Source: Oreocharis arfaki (lineage: Eukaryota > Chordata > Aves > Passeriformes > Paramythiidae). Taken from it: 64,000 nt of DNA. The stretch lies in assembly GCA_013398015.1 (NCBI GenBank), contig VZRR01014165.1:778348-842347 (forward strand), given 5' to 3'. This document shows positions 12,795 through 24,856 of the stretch, in pieces. The first letter of the stretch is position 1. Every line of letters starts with the position of its first letter. Both the position numbers and the translations under genes were made by a program. The notes under the pieces were generated by a model. That model was not told the DNA's origin. It did not search any database and was given only the letters and a program-made list of their open reading frames with translations.

Positions 12795-13045
12795 CCCCAG
12801 ACAGTGACCTGATTGCTCACTTCCTCCCCTCCTCTCCCTGCTATAGAATGGAGAGGTGAATTGGAGACTCAAAAAGGTAAAGCTCGTGGGTTGAGGTAAG
12901 ACCAATTCACTAGAAACACTAGAAATAAAATGAGAAAATGAACAGTAATAACAACAATACCAATAACAGAGTGTACAAGATAGGCAAACAATTAATGTAA
13001 GATTGGTCACCATGAGGAACCCAATGCTGCCCTACTGCACACTCC
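12795..13045 (-). mobile_element. Endogenous-retrovirus LTR fragment
   Basis: The order of a C-rich TCACTTCCTCCCCTCC stretch, an AGGTGAATTGGAGA stretch, CTCGTGGGTTGAG, and a purine/AAC-rich run (AACAGTAATAACAACAATACC) matches from memory a widespread avian LTR read on the minus strand. The fragment lacks a clear terminus on either side and carries no coding frame of its own; the 128-codon open frame across it has no retroviral motif. It abuts a CR1 piece that starts near 13108. Confidence 0.6.
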
Positions 13046-13107
13046 AGCAAAACAGCCAAAGACATGACCCCTCCTTGTGCGTGGCATGAGGTGATATAGA
13101 ATAACCT

Positions 13108-13495
13108 GAGGGTCCTGGCTATGCTCTTCCTGGGGCTGCAAAAGTTAACCCTGTCCCCAGCTCTCTCAGCCCCCAACCCTCTTATCCAACAAGTCCCTAT
13201 CTTTCCTGTGCTGAGGACTCCAAACCTGGACACAATGCTCCAGATGGGGGTATCAAGAGAGTGGGGTAGTGGGGGAGAAATCCCTCCCTCACCCTGCTGG
13301 CCGCACTGCTTTGGATGCAGGCCAGGATATCATTGGCTTTCTGGGCTGTGAACCCCCACTGTTTCCTCATGTCCAGCATTTCATCCTCCATTAACCCAAG
13401 TCCTTCTTAACAGGGCTGCTCTCAATCTCTTCATCCCCCAGCCTGCATTTATGAGCAGCCCCCAGGTGGACTTCTGGCCACTCTTCACCATCCTT
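13108..13495 (-). mobile_element. CR1 LINE fragment (internal part of 3' region)
   Basis: Read on the minus strand this has the CR1 order just after the reverse transcriptase: a segment equivalent to 'ctcaatccattcat', then 'caggatat.attggctttctgggc', then 'ctggacacaatgctccag'. The octamer-bearing 3' tip is missing: the element stops where the LTR fragment begins. It ends near 13495 without a recognisable upstream coding part. The loss of the tip could reflect interruption by the LTR. Confidence 0.75.
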
Positions 13496-16400
13496 TCTGT
13501 TGTATCTGAACTTCTACTGTCTTCCACCTTTGCAAAGTCCTTCTGTCCTAGGTTCAAAATTTGGAGCTCAATAGAGAACAGACTGTTAACAGGACTCCGG
13601 ATGAACACCTAAATGTCACCATTATCAAAACCACTACTGGCAGTAACATGATCACGTTTATTAATAATGTTCTACTTAAAATACCTCAGTAAAGGGGCAG
13701 TAAATCGTCTACAGAAACATGAAATACAAAGTACCTTTCGGAAAAATCGTAGTAATATCTTTTAAGTCATCCAGCCATGAAAGAGACTACCAGACCTTAT
13801 ATAAACTAACCACAGCATGGCACCTCGTTTCACTGTCCTTATCGGTGATTTCAGGAAATGATGTTTACCTTTTGCTTGTTAGGCACAGATCTCACAAGAA
13901 ATCATTCATTAATCACTGCAAAGTGATCCGGCTTTCATGGAGTAAAAATATGAAGTGATTAAGAAGAAAAAATTCATATTCACGGGTGTAGTCAAACAGT
14001 AGAGAATATAGAGGCAGCTTTTCCCTTGTTTTGTAGAACCTTAAATTCTGCCAAGTGGTTTAAATCTGCATTTACAAAATGCAGTTCTCAAACTGTCTCA
14101 TTTCTAAGCAGTGCTTAGAAATGGCTTGGGAGGACAGCAGGGCAATGTCACAGCAAAACATTTCAGTGTTTGGTCTGGTAGAAAACAATCGTAAGTGGCA
14201 CGGTGTCAGGTGAAGACAGAAGACGAAGCAAACGGAGTTTTCCCTGTCTTTAGAGGAATGCTGTACTCTGAATCAGAGTAGGACCACAGTGTTCAATGTA
14301 ACAGCAATTGACAGGTGGAAGCATAAGAAAGGTGTGGATGGTATTGCTGTGAGAACTCTCGGAAGCCAGATGTCAAAGTGAAAAGATCAGCATTCACAGT
14401 TGCACAGCTCTTTGATCTTTGCAAATTAGCAATTTACAAATATAGGTCAAACTTGTAAAAGAAAAGCTTTCTCCTTCCTTCTGGGTCAATCTTGTAGAAA
14501 GAACAGTTTGAGTATAATGCTATTCTGTTTGTTAAGCCATGTATTATTTATCAGTAATAAATTAGGAATTTTAAACCAGCTACATTTACAACTCTTCAGT
14601 ACCAGTCAAATTTAACACATGTATCTTGAGAAAATTTTATTTATAAAATCAGTTTTAATAATGTTGCTGCAGGAGTAAGGACAGGATGTAACAACAGAAA
14701 TGAATTAAAAATGCTCATGTATTATTAATACTGAATATATAATGCCTATCAGGAAAGGAACTGCAATAGCTTAATAAGATACTGTTCTATGGATATTGAT
14801 GTGTCAATAACTCTCAAGTGATTGGTATATTCGTTCATATCTCATTAAAGATTTACTGGTGTTTAATTCCAGGCAGTATGAGACACATCTGGAAAAAGAG
14901 GCAAACTTTTAATAATATCTCCTCATTTGTTTATTTTCATTATAATATATCTAGTAATACTTTTGTAGGAAAGTATTTGTCGCTCAGACTGAAATGTTGT
15001 TCATCGTTTATTAAAGATTTATTGCTGTTTCATCCCAGAAGAACACTTGCACAATATGCTTTATAGAATTCTAAAGAGTGCAAAGTAAAAACAAAGAATA
15101 GCCCTATTCATTAATAGGCTATTGTGTGATTTTACAGTATGACACTAACTATGAGACATGGCATTTATTCGCTGAAAATGGGATAAATGCTTTTCATATT
15201 TTATTAAGATTTCTGGGGAATTTAATTTCTAAGCATTGTTGAGCCTGGGACTACTGACTGAAGATCCACTATGCCCATTTATTTTGGATTGAGTACCAAA
15301 ACACCCGGGTGGCTAATGCCACACAAGAAAATCTGGTTTGCTTGTAGTCCTCTAACCTAACTGCACGGATGGCATTCAAAGAAAAATTGTCAGTATGCAG
15401 GAGAAGACAGGGTAAAACTAAAAGGAGACAGTAGATCTAAATTAATTCGATTACCTTTGTGAAAATTTGCAAATGTTGAACTGCAACTTACAGACAATGA
15501 TACAAGATTCTAATACAATGCACTAATGGAAAGGAAGGTGCCCAAATCTGCAGTTCATAGGCTCTCAGGATGCAGTAGTGTAGCACAAAGCTTTTTAGGA
15601 GTTCTGAAAAGAAAAACTATTTTTTGTATAGCTGTGAAATGAGAGGCTTTTGTGCTGAAATGTGCTTTTCATAGTTTATCATATATTACAGTTTTGTAAA
15701 TCTATGCAAAATGAGTATAAAATGCTGACATTTTGCTGTGGTTATATTATAAATCTAATTTGTATTAAGTTTTCAAACACAAATAACACCCGTACCAGGC
15801 GTAAGTCAGTAAGAGATCAGCCTACTAGTGTTTCACTGCATATTTTATTAAACGTGCCAGATAAAGCTCTTCCCTGCTCACAGCTGCCTTATTTGAATCT
15901 CTGCCTGCACAAAAGGATATACAGCATTTCTGTATGTGTAAGATCCAAAGGAAGAATTAATATATCCCTAGATACCTTTGTGCAAAAACTTGGTGTCCTT
16001 CAATGACAACAAATAATGTTTGTCCTTCACTTTCTTTTCGTAACCCATTTTAACTATGAACCTTTGGAGGTTTATGCAGATTTAATGCTTCTTCTTAGCT
16101 ACCATGTATTAACTTCCAAAACAGCAATTGAGTCTTCTAGCAGATCTCTGTATATTCTGAAGACTCGAGCTTAAAAAAAAAAGCATTGAAGAATTCTAAG
16201 CATCAAAAGTGGAGACCGAAAAAAGCAATTTTATACAGTTTAGCAGTCTATAAAAATATGAGTAAGCAGATATCATAAATCACTAATAGAATACTGAAAC
16301 TTTTTAGAACATAATGTAACTAGGCTAAAAAGTACCACAGATATAACTCCTAGCAAATCTTTCAAAGCAACCTCTATTAATCTTAATTTTTACTGTAACA

Positions 16401-17883
16401 TTTATCAGAATTAACACACGAAAGATTATATATGTGAGCTATTTATATGATAATGAAATTGTATAAAATCTGTGCTATGCACGAATCAAGCATTTATACT
16501 TGCTTTTTTTCTTACTGTGTTTATTTTGCAATATTGTAATTTATTTTCGTATGCCATATTTATAAATTAGGGAAAGCAATCTATAGAAGTTTTTATCTGT
16601 AAAAGGGTCCATACCATTAAGACTTTTATGGTTCTCAGTGTAGGCACACATCAGATATGTCTGTTTAGGTAAATTATAGTCTACTCTGTGCTTCTTTTTT
16701 ATTTTTTTATCTCTAAAATAGGGGGTTTATTTCTATCCTTGTCTATTGCATCCAAGAGGCATTATGGGGTTAAAAAAATTCATAATGGCTTTATAGTTTT
16801 CAGATAGTATGCCAATGACTGCGTATCTAGGGTTAGATATTTATGTTTTACGTATCTCATTTTTCAGTTTAAAATATTGCATATGTGATCCTAGGTGAAA
16901 ACACCTCGATTTTAAAACAATATTCAGAACAAGCTCCATATTCCTTGACTAGGTGTCTGGTAAATCTTGCTGGTGAGAAAATAAGCAATCAGAAACTTCA
17001 CCAGTGCTGTTAGTTTCACTGTTATTAGCATTTGGCTGCAGTTTCCTTAATGAGAATAAAACTTTTTAATGGACTGAAAACTTAATTTTCTTGGATAGTG
17101 CCAGTCACCAGGTAGTACCCATTTGTGTGAGAATGGATTCTTTTCCCCTACCTTTCCCACTTTTCTTTAGCTGCTACACTTTTTATATCATGCTTATAAA
17201 GTCATGGTGAAAATGGGTAATGAAAAAGATGAGGCACAAAAGCAGACCAAATATCAAACCTTTTTAATACTTTACTGGCTAGCAAAGAATATCCTCCATA
17301 CAGTCCCAGAAGTGTCTCTTGTAGGCTGATCAGACAGCATCATACTAACACCAATGTGAAAAACGTGTACAGTGGCAAAGAATATAAAATGAGAGCTCTT
17401 TATTTTTGCCTCAGATTTTCTCTTTAATTTCACCTTCTTTCTCCCATGTGCTCTTCTCCAAATTCCTGGATAGTCACGGCAATGTCAGAAGCAGTTTCTA
17501 AGCTACTCCTTCAGAGACAGAAGAATGAACAGAGTGTAAATACTTAAATACACAGTTGCTGTGTGACACTTTCTCCATCATATCAAGATGCTTCTGTGTT
17601 TTTTTGTAGAATTTTATTGTAAAAAATATTGGTTAATCAAGTTGGTCAGGGCTGAATAAATTGCATCTATATTACCTATTGCTAATTGTATTAATTACTG
17701 TTGGTACATAAGTACATTTGTTCCAAGCAATCCATAATAAAGCACGATAATTTTTTTTTTACAATTGAATTCATGAGGACATTTGTCAATTGCTAGTAAA
17801 ATCCCAGAACTATTGAAAAAAAAAAAATTAAAATTTAATTTTGTTGATAAAATGGCTGCAAATGAGAAGTTCATTTTTAATAG
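13496..17883. other. Unique AT-rich noncoding sequence
   Basis: No gene or repeat family is recognised. A motif close to TTATTAAAGATTT with similar flanks recurs near 14845, 15010 and 15205. A 114-codon open frame at 15662-16006 has no domain, signal peptide or splice context that I can defend, and is best treated as chance. Confidence 0.5.
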
Positions 17884-17995
17884 TCATGTTTGTTTAGTCT
17901 TGGAATAAACTACCAAGAGAAGTTGAAATTCTTTGCTTTTGAAGTTCAGCAAATGTCTCTAGAACACATGGTAAATTAAATGCCTAATAAAATGA
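17884..17995 (+). mobile_element. Very old CR1/L3-like relic
   Basis: The stretch TTGGAATAAACTACCAAG followed by AGAAGTTGAAATTCTTTGC and a diverged TTTGAAGTTCAGCAAATG matches the part of CR1/L3-type LINE 3' ends that normally reads 'tggaac.a.ctgcc.agagaggttgtgg'. It is far more diverged than the other CR1 copies here and has no octamer tip, suggesting an insertion older than the avian CR1 bursts. Confidence 0.45.
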
Positions 17996-18423
17996 GACTG
18001 TTGCCAACTTCTTCAAGAACTTGTACGTTCAGTGGTATTAGATTTTTTCCCCCCATACTTCTAATTGAAATTTGTTTAACTAACACAGTTTGCTAGTGCA
18101 GGAGCATTGTGTTAGAAAGGAGGTATTTTTTTTTCAAAAAATGAATAACTAGTTTTTGTTTATTACTGAAGTGGTTTGAAAATGCTGATAATTATATCAG
18201 CATAAAGAGACAGAGTTTTGCTTTCTGGGTCAGGCTGCAACTTAGCACTCAGTTCTTCATGACGGTAACAGATTTTTTTCCCTACTGAAAATACTATTAG
18301 GAGAATTATTCACTAGATTCTTTTGGCTTCACTGGAAAAATACACTTACTGACAAAAAAAGCTCACATCCCCATACAAAGGACATGATTTATTTGGTGTA
18401 CTGGCAGTAAAGTACCTTACCCG

Positions 18424-18472
18424 CTAGGATAAGGTATCCACTAGGACAGGGTATCCACGAGGCAGAGATCCA
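18424..18472 (+). repeat. 17-bp minisatellite, three units
   Basis: Units CTAGGATAAGGTATCCA, CTAGGACAGGGTATCCA and CGAGGCAGAGATCCA (the last shortened by two bases) lie head to tail in otherwise unique sequence. Confidence 0.9.
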
Positions 18473-20808
18473 CAAAGGACCATTATTGGACTACCCAGTA
18501 CAAGGCTTATTCTTAGTGCTCAAGCAAAGTTTTTGGTTTTATTAATAATATGCATTATTGACTACTTTACAAAATCTAATTTGCTCATAGCTGACAAATA
18601 CAAAATGTAGATGGCACAAATCGTTTACTTCAGACGCTTAAAATGTTTATAGTCTTAATATTTTAAACTTTAGAATCATTCTCACACCATTTTTAATACA
18701 GGAAAAGAATTCCCTATAGTACTTACATATAATATCATTTAGAAATATGGTATGAAAGATTTGAAGAATTTATAGTGTGATAAGTCCTTTCCTTTGCTCT
18801 ACGAACAACCAAAATTTTGTTTGCCAAGACCAAGTGTTTTGGACAGGTATTTTGTAGGTTTATTCTGGTGTAAAATTTTGCAGGTACATGAATATCTCAA
18901 ACCATGGTAGAGATAACCATAATAGTCTTACTCCAGGCAGTGTCCTGATACTCAAGTGACTGCACAATCTGAAACACTCAAATCTAAGAATTTTTCTTTT
19001 CACTAGCACCTGACAATGGAGCATCAGCATAAATAAAACCATAAAAAAAACCCAATAAAATTACGCATCTGTATAGTTCTTTGTGTTAAATATAATATGT
19101 ATATTCTGTTTAAGCTTTTGGTTAGTTTTCTTCTTAATATTTGTGTGACACTCATATGCAAAAAAAGAAGATTTGTAAATATATGTAATTTGATGTCTCT
19201 GCAGGAGATTATCTAAATCATAGTCATCATTATGCTTCTGACATTCTCATTCCAATGCATATGTCTTTACAAAAATATATACAGCTTATTCTGTAACCAT
19301 ACTTAATTGAAGGACTCTGACTTGAAGACAACTTGCTGAATTCATTGCATCATAAAACCATTCTCATATTCATATCTTCTGGAGATGATTTTGAAAGTTC
19401 TTTAAATTTCTCTCTTCTCTTCTAAAGCGATATGGAGAGATTGTTTCTGAGTGCCTGTTTTAATCCATTAAATTTAATGACATTATCCCAGTTTTATATC
19501 GGTGTCAAGCTTCATTCTGGTTTTGGTTTTGTTTGTTTTTGGTTTTTTTTAATGTATTGGCTTGTTCCTTGGTCCTTGACATGTTTAATTACAGGTCAAC
19601 TCTACCAGAACCTGGTATCAAGAATAAAGAAAATGCTTCCCTCAAAATTTTACGAATTCAAGGCCTGACACTCTTTAAGTATTCCTCTTGAATTAAATGT
19701 AGCTGCACCTAACGTGAAAGATTTGTACACTGCAAGCTTAGAATTTTACAGAATTTAACAGGCACAAATACAAATGGTCTTTTGCTAATAACATAACTGG
19801 GCTATCAGCTTTTGTGTATTGAGTCTTAGTTGAAATTATTTCGTTGCTTTTTGTCAATACCAAGAAACAGTGAACAGTATTCCTGGGAGACTGAAAATCT
19901 GAATATTTATGAATATGGGAACAATTATTAAGATAAAAGCATCTCTTTGCTGATCACAGGCTGCTCTCTTCGGGTAAAAAAATAAAACAAAATAATGTTG
20001 CAACATAAAAAAGGCAGAGCTTGCTGAAGGTCAGCAAATGTGCTGCAGGCATTGAATTTGATAGTCACATCTGTCCGTCTCCAAACAGAATTAGAAAAGG
20101 CAGATATTCTACCATGGGGCATATGCGTAATAACACCACACACCTTCATTGGTGCTAATTAATGTTATCATAGTTCTTTAAAAGTGAAATATTAATCAAT
20201 TTTTTGCAATAATGGATTAATTAATATTCTTGGGAATCCATGGGTAAATATTTGAATCTTGCTCAGAAAAGTTACTCTAAAACTGCAAGTTAAAGATGTC
20301 CATGACTTATCTGGCTCACTCACCTCTGCTGTCTTGAAAAAAAGGCAGCTGTTTTAGTTTTCTCCTAATATTTTCATTGGCCAAGTAACCATGAGTGGGC
20401 TGTTTTGCATATTTAATTTTAAATTTTCCCTTCTACACTATTTTAGTATGTAATGAATACATAGAGCTGTACTAAAGTGGTATCACTGATCACTTTTTAA
20501 CGTTGAGGAGAGACTGACACAAAGACTTTCTCAAAAAGAGTTCATGGTTCTTTCTAGTGAATACAGTTTGACTTACTGCTGAACACACACTATTATTTCA
20601 GGGCTTCTTTTTTTATTTTTTCTTTTTATCTATTCCTGCTCATTCTACACGCTTTGTAAGACCCCATTGCCCTGTTCTTCAGTTTTCCATCGTTGTTATT
20701 ATTGCATTAGTTACTGTGAAATTGTCTAAGAGTTTGAATCCATCTAGGAAACTTTAAGTTCACTACATGCAATAAACTGTCCTCATATCATTTGCCCACA
20801 TCTCTTAC
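18473..20808. other. Unique AT-rich noncoding sequence
   Basis: No gene or known repeat is recognised apart from a G/T-rich low-complexity tract at 19516-19551. Confidence 0.55.
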
Positions 20809-20998
20809 CTCCTGAATAGGTGGATACGTGTGGCTGAGAGGCTGCTCTGCATTCTGTTGATCATCACGGTTTCTGCATTCTATTTGAGAACTTGTCCTGG
20901 ACACTGTATTATTAATCATTATGTGGAGAATTATAGTGCCTACCAGAAGGGTAACCAAGAATACCTCAGACAATAATATATGGGTTTTCCCAATATTC
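20809..20998 (-). other. Candidate coding exon (transmembrane segment plus tail), unidentified
   Basis: On the minus strand a pyrimidine-containing acceptor (TATCTTCTATAG) precedes 20998, and a good donor (CAGGAG followed by GTAAGA) follows 20809. Between them are 190 bases: one base completing a split codon, then exactly 63 open codons. The frame encodes a hydrophobic stretch, HILLSEVFLVTLLVGTIILH, then a polar tail with SRTSSQIE, CRNRDDQQNAEQ and HTYPPIQE. This would suit the membrane-spanning and cytoplasmic part of a type I membrane protein. I do not recognise the family, no companion exon is seen nearby, and a CR1 lies just upstream at 21124. Without conservation data it may be chance. 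Confidence 0.25.
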
Positions 20999-21123
20999 CT
21001 ATAGAAGATATGTCTGTGTTACCCCATCTTACAAGTGGGTAGCTGAACCAGAGAAAGGCAGAAAGTTGCTAAGTTGGGGTGTCTTATTATATATGTTGAC
21101 AACATAATTTTTTTTTAAATCTT

Positions 21124-21447
21124 TCATAGAATCACAGAATATGCTGAGTTGGAAGAGACCCACAAGGATCATCAAAGTCCAGCTCCTGGCCCTGCACAGC
21201 ACCACCCCCAAGAATCACACCACGTGCATGAGAGAACTGTCCAAACACTTCTTGAGCTCTCTCAGGCTTGGTGCTGTGACCACTTCCCTGGGGAGCCCGT
21301 TCCAGCGCTCAGCCACTTTCTGGGTGAAGAACCTTTTCCTAATATCCAACCTAAACCTCCTGTGACACAGCTTCAGGCCATTTCCTTAGGTCCTGTCACT
21401 GGTCGCTAGAGAAGACGTCAGTGCCTGCCCCTCTGCTTCCCCTCTGT
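21124..21447 (-). mobile_element. CR1 LINE 3' end
   Basis: It begins with TCATAGAATCACAGAAT, the reverse complement of the CR1 octamer tip, followed by GAGTTGGAAGAGACCCACAAG. It runs through the CR1 3' region (GGGGAGCCCGTTCCAG, then AACCTTTTCCTAATATCCAA) to about 21447, where similarity stops, as in a typical 5'-truncated insertion. No coding part is retained; the open frames here are incidental. It is the same subfamily as the plus-strand copy ending at 26126. Confidence 0.93.
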
Positions 21448-22276
21448 ACTTCACTACAGTTCAGCTTGTTGTGTTCCATTTTGAACAGTTGTGGACTTCA
21501 GCTGTTGATACATGAGCACAGCAAACAACAATTTTGCAAATCATTCCCTGCTGGTTCCCCTGGTAACATGTGAACTATAAGGCAATGTTGTTTGGGGTTT
21601 TTTTTCTATGTAATTGCTTGATTTGGTCCTCATGGAAGAAGACAGACATAGGCAGAGGAAAAAAAATGTTAACATGAACAAACAACTTAATTTAAAAGCT
21701 TTCTGAACAAATGTTTTCTTCCATTTCCATTCTGCCTGTTGTGTTGATGGATTATTCTTTTTATAAAAAAGCAAAATATTCCATTATAAGCCATTAGAAG
21801 TATTTTATAAATACAGTGTGAAAACAGTTGATATGCTAAATTCATCAGTCATAAATGCTTACCCAACCAGCCAGATATAAAGCAACACTCAATAAAAAAA
21901 TGATATATAGCAAAGAAATTCTTAATCATAAGTTGTCTGGAGTTCTTCTTTCAGTCTCCTTTCTGTACTGATGAAATTCGAGCTGTAGTTGTCCAACCAG
22001 GAAATATAAAAGCTTCCTTTTCCAGGTAAAGATGGAACTTCTTGGTTAGGAGTAGTTTTGTTTTTAAGAGGGTTATTAAATCACTAATTCTGAAAACTTT
22101 GTTTAGAATCCAAAGTTAGTTGTTATTTCTTTTTTTCTTTTTTTTTTTTTTGATTGCTAGTGGTGTCCTAGTTCGTCAAAGGAGTTTCATTTCTCCTTTG
22201 TGAAGTGTAAGGCAATTTAGAGTTACACAAAACCCAGCAGTAACATCTAATTACCACCATCCCAATATCAAGTCAG
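21448..22276. other. Unassigned AT-rich sequence
   Basis: No gene or known repeat is recognised. A T-rich run lies at 22130-22151. A perfect 8-bp-stem hairpin CAAAGGAG / CTCCTTTG with an 8-base loop is at 22177-22200. Confidence 0.5.
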
Positions 22277-22700
22277 TATACACGTCTGTCCAGATGCATA
22301 CACATGGCTTCTGGGATAGTCCCTATGGATATTGCTTCCTTAGAAACAAAAAATGTCTCAGGGAGATCGTCTCTGTTCTCCATGTGTTGGTGCAAGGTTC
22401 TGGTGAAGAGAGACCACAAGACAGTGCATCCTAGGTTTTAGGTTCCACAAAAAAATGCTTATTGGATGAGGCAGAAAGGAGACCTTATTTCCTTGCAGAA
22501 ATGATTACAACACCTGCTATGTCCCACAGCTATTTATAGAACCCATTAAATTCTGAACACACAATTTTTTACCTGTTCAAGAATTTAAAATACATAATTT
22601 CTGCCTCATCTCGGCAGGCAGACAAATCAGGAGATAGAACAGCCCAGAGCAGACTTGACCAGTTACAGCTTAAGCGTCTGGTAGCCTGCATTTGATGTGA
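22277..22700 (-). mobile_element. Possible LTR of unknown family
   Basis: Read on the minus strand, TATA-like CTATAAATA (22531-22539) lies about 70 bases before AATAAG (22458-22463), a weak polyadenylation-signal variant, in a block less AT-rich than its surroundings. This spacing fits an LTR promoter and R region. The family is not recognised, no paired LTR was seen and the limits are guesses. Confidence 0.25.
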
Positions 22701-24002
22701 AAGGATCACTTAAGTAGAGTGTATGCCCCAGAAAATCATATAGTATTCTTGACATGTTCATTTTACAGTTTCATTGCAGTAATTTAGGTAGAGAGAAGGT
22801 CATTTGAAAGTCTGCCTTTCTGTGACCTTCATCAACAATACATGAAAGAGACTTATGAGCCTTGTCTGACACTTATATGATAAATGAGTAGCTCAAGTAT
22901 TAATATATTTGTAAAGAATTTTGTTTTGGATTTGCCAGTTGATATATGCAAAACTACTGCAAAATATAATTTCAGGTTTTTTTCATTGGATCTCCTAGAA
23001 TTTCTTCTCCTTTTTTTAACCATATGTCAAAAGATCAATACATTTGAATAAAATATTCTACACATGCTGCCTGTTCCCATTACAGTGAGCAATGCATTAA
23101 AGTTTCTATGAGTTGCTGATCCATCCCGCAGAAGAACAAATTCTTCCATAAGCAATATGATTACTTTTTTTCTTATTTATGGTCCAAGCAATCAGTCAGT
23201 TTGAAAGTTGTGGAGCTAAGTAAGCAATAAAATTATATAAATATACACTTATTTCTATACCTGTTTAACATGGCCACTATTTTTGCTAAGATTTTTCAGT
23301 TATTAATTCTAAATTGGTTAGAATCAAGGATTGAGCATGAAAGTAAGAGTAGAAAAGAGGAAGGGAAAGAAGGATATAAATGTTTATGAAGCTATGTAGA
23401 AAAAAATGTGATGGAGAGAAAGTATAGAAGAGCACATGGAGGACAAAACCACAATGTTTCTGGGATAAAGGGAATTTCCTGCTGACTGAGAGCATCAAAA
23501 TCTCCTATAGGACTCATTTATGCATAACTAATGCTTCATTACCTTTAGTAAATTTTATTTTTTTTTAAATAAAGCAATTTTGACACCTGCTTTAATTTTA
23601 TATATTCATTTTTCCCTTTTCTTTCCTTAATCTGAAGATCCTTTGCTGTATGTAATCATCTTGTCATATGAAAGACAAACTCTGAAGCCCTCTCAGTACT
23701 TTTCTTTAGCAAAAAATGGTGCAAACTAAACTGATACAGAACAGTTACAGTGCTCAAACTGGGCTCACTTAGACCCACTGAGAGCCTAAGAGAAGGTTAA
23801 CAGGCATGAGTTGGTATCTTTATCATAAAATATTTCAGAATCACAAGTAAAAACTAATTCAGAGCTAAATATAAGGAAGAGTATGAAATAAAATATCTTG
23901 TGAATAGAATTTTTCTTGTACTCATTCACAGTTACATATGTTCTGAAAAGGAAATATACACTCTGCTTTTAACTATGGTCCTGCTTTTCCGATTGATATA
24001 GA
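22701..24002. other. Unique AT-rich noncoding sequence
   Basis: I see no gene, RNA or repeat family in this stretch. Confidence 0.55.
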
Positions 24003-24080
24003 GGAAAAACAAACAAACAAAAAAAACCCCACCAAAAAATAAAAACAAAAAAACCCAGCAAACAAAAAATCCAAAAAAAA
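24003..24080 (+). repeat. A-rich low-complexity tract
   Basis: A run of AAAC, AAAAC and ACCCC-type words is dominated by A with C interruptions. No retroposon body precedes it. Confidence 0.8.
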
Positions 24081-24168
24081 TTGTCTGGAAAGAAAAATAT
24101 TAGTCATGGATTAAAATGAAAGCTATGACTTTTAGCACATTCTTTTTGGTTACCTTTATAGCCTAAGA

Positions 24169-24217
24169 GATTCCTAATCTTTCAAGATTTGAAAGTTTTA
24201 GGATTCCTAATCTTTCA
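24169..24217 (+). repeat. Direct repeat of 16 bases
   Basis: GATTCCTAATCTTTCA occurs at 24169-24184 and again, identical, at 24202-24217, giving a 33-base period with a diverged spacer. Confidence 0.9.
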
Positions 24218-24856
24218 GGTTAATGGGAAATGAATTTAAAAAACTGTAGATTTTATTTGTAATAGATTATTCACACAATGTTCTCAGTGATACACAGTCA
24301 TGTCTTGCACCCAAGAAGAAAAGTAGAGTTCCTTGAATAAGTTTCCTGCCAGTGCGACCTATTACAATTATCTATGACATTAACTGTCTGAAAACACTGA
24401 TAATTTTCTATGTAAGAGATATTTATATAGTTGAAGATGGTATTTGGAAACTTAGAATATTTGCCTGAGGGTAGACCTCATCTTAAGATAAATACACAGA
24501 TAGAGCAGGCATGGTTTTAGTCCCTCAGTCAATAAACGTGTATTTCCATAAAGTCAAGGGCACTGAAACATTGAGTCTGTGCCCTAGAGGTCATAGGCAG
24601 TTTGGAGCTCCGAGACTGCAGTCTGGATGCTGGTACTGTACAATTGTGGAAAAAGGTATCATTAGTCTAGTCAAGTCCTTTGGCTCTGCCTGTGAGCAAC
24701 ACCATGGAAAAGCGCTGCAGACCCACTAGGGGTGATCTATCACTTCACAGCCATTTCTACTGCCCACTGTACTTAAGTCTAGCTCATGACGTAAAGTATG
24801 AGGATTTTCTCTCTGTCTTTTTTTTCTCCCCCTCAGCTGCCTGTATCTATGTACTT

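Noticed and set aside
12627..13013. 128-codon minus-strand open frame
   Set aside because: It crosses an LTR fragment and shows no retroviral or other motif.
15662..16006. 114-codon plus-strand open frame in AT-rich DNA
   Set aside because: No motif, signal peptide or splice context that I could defend; length is within chance for 64 kb read in six frames.
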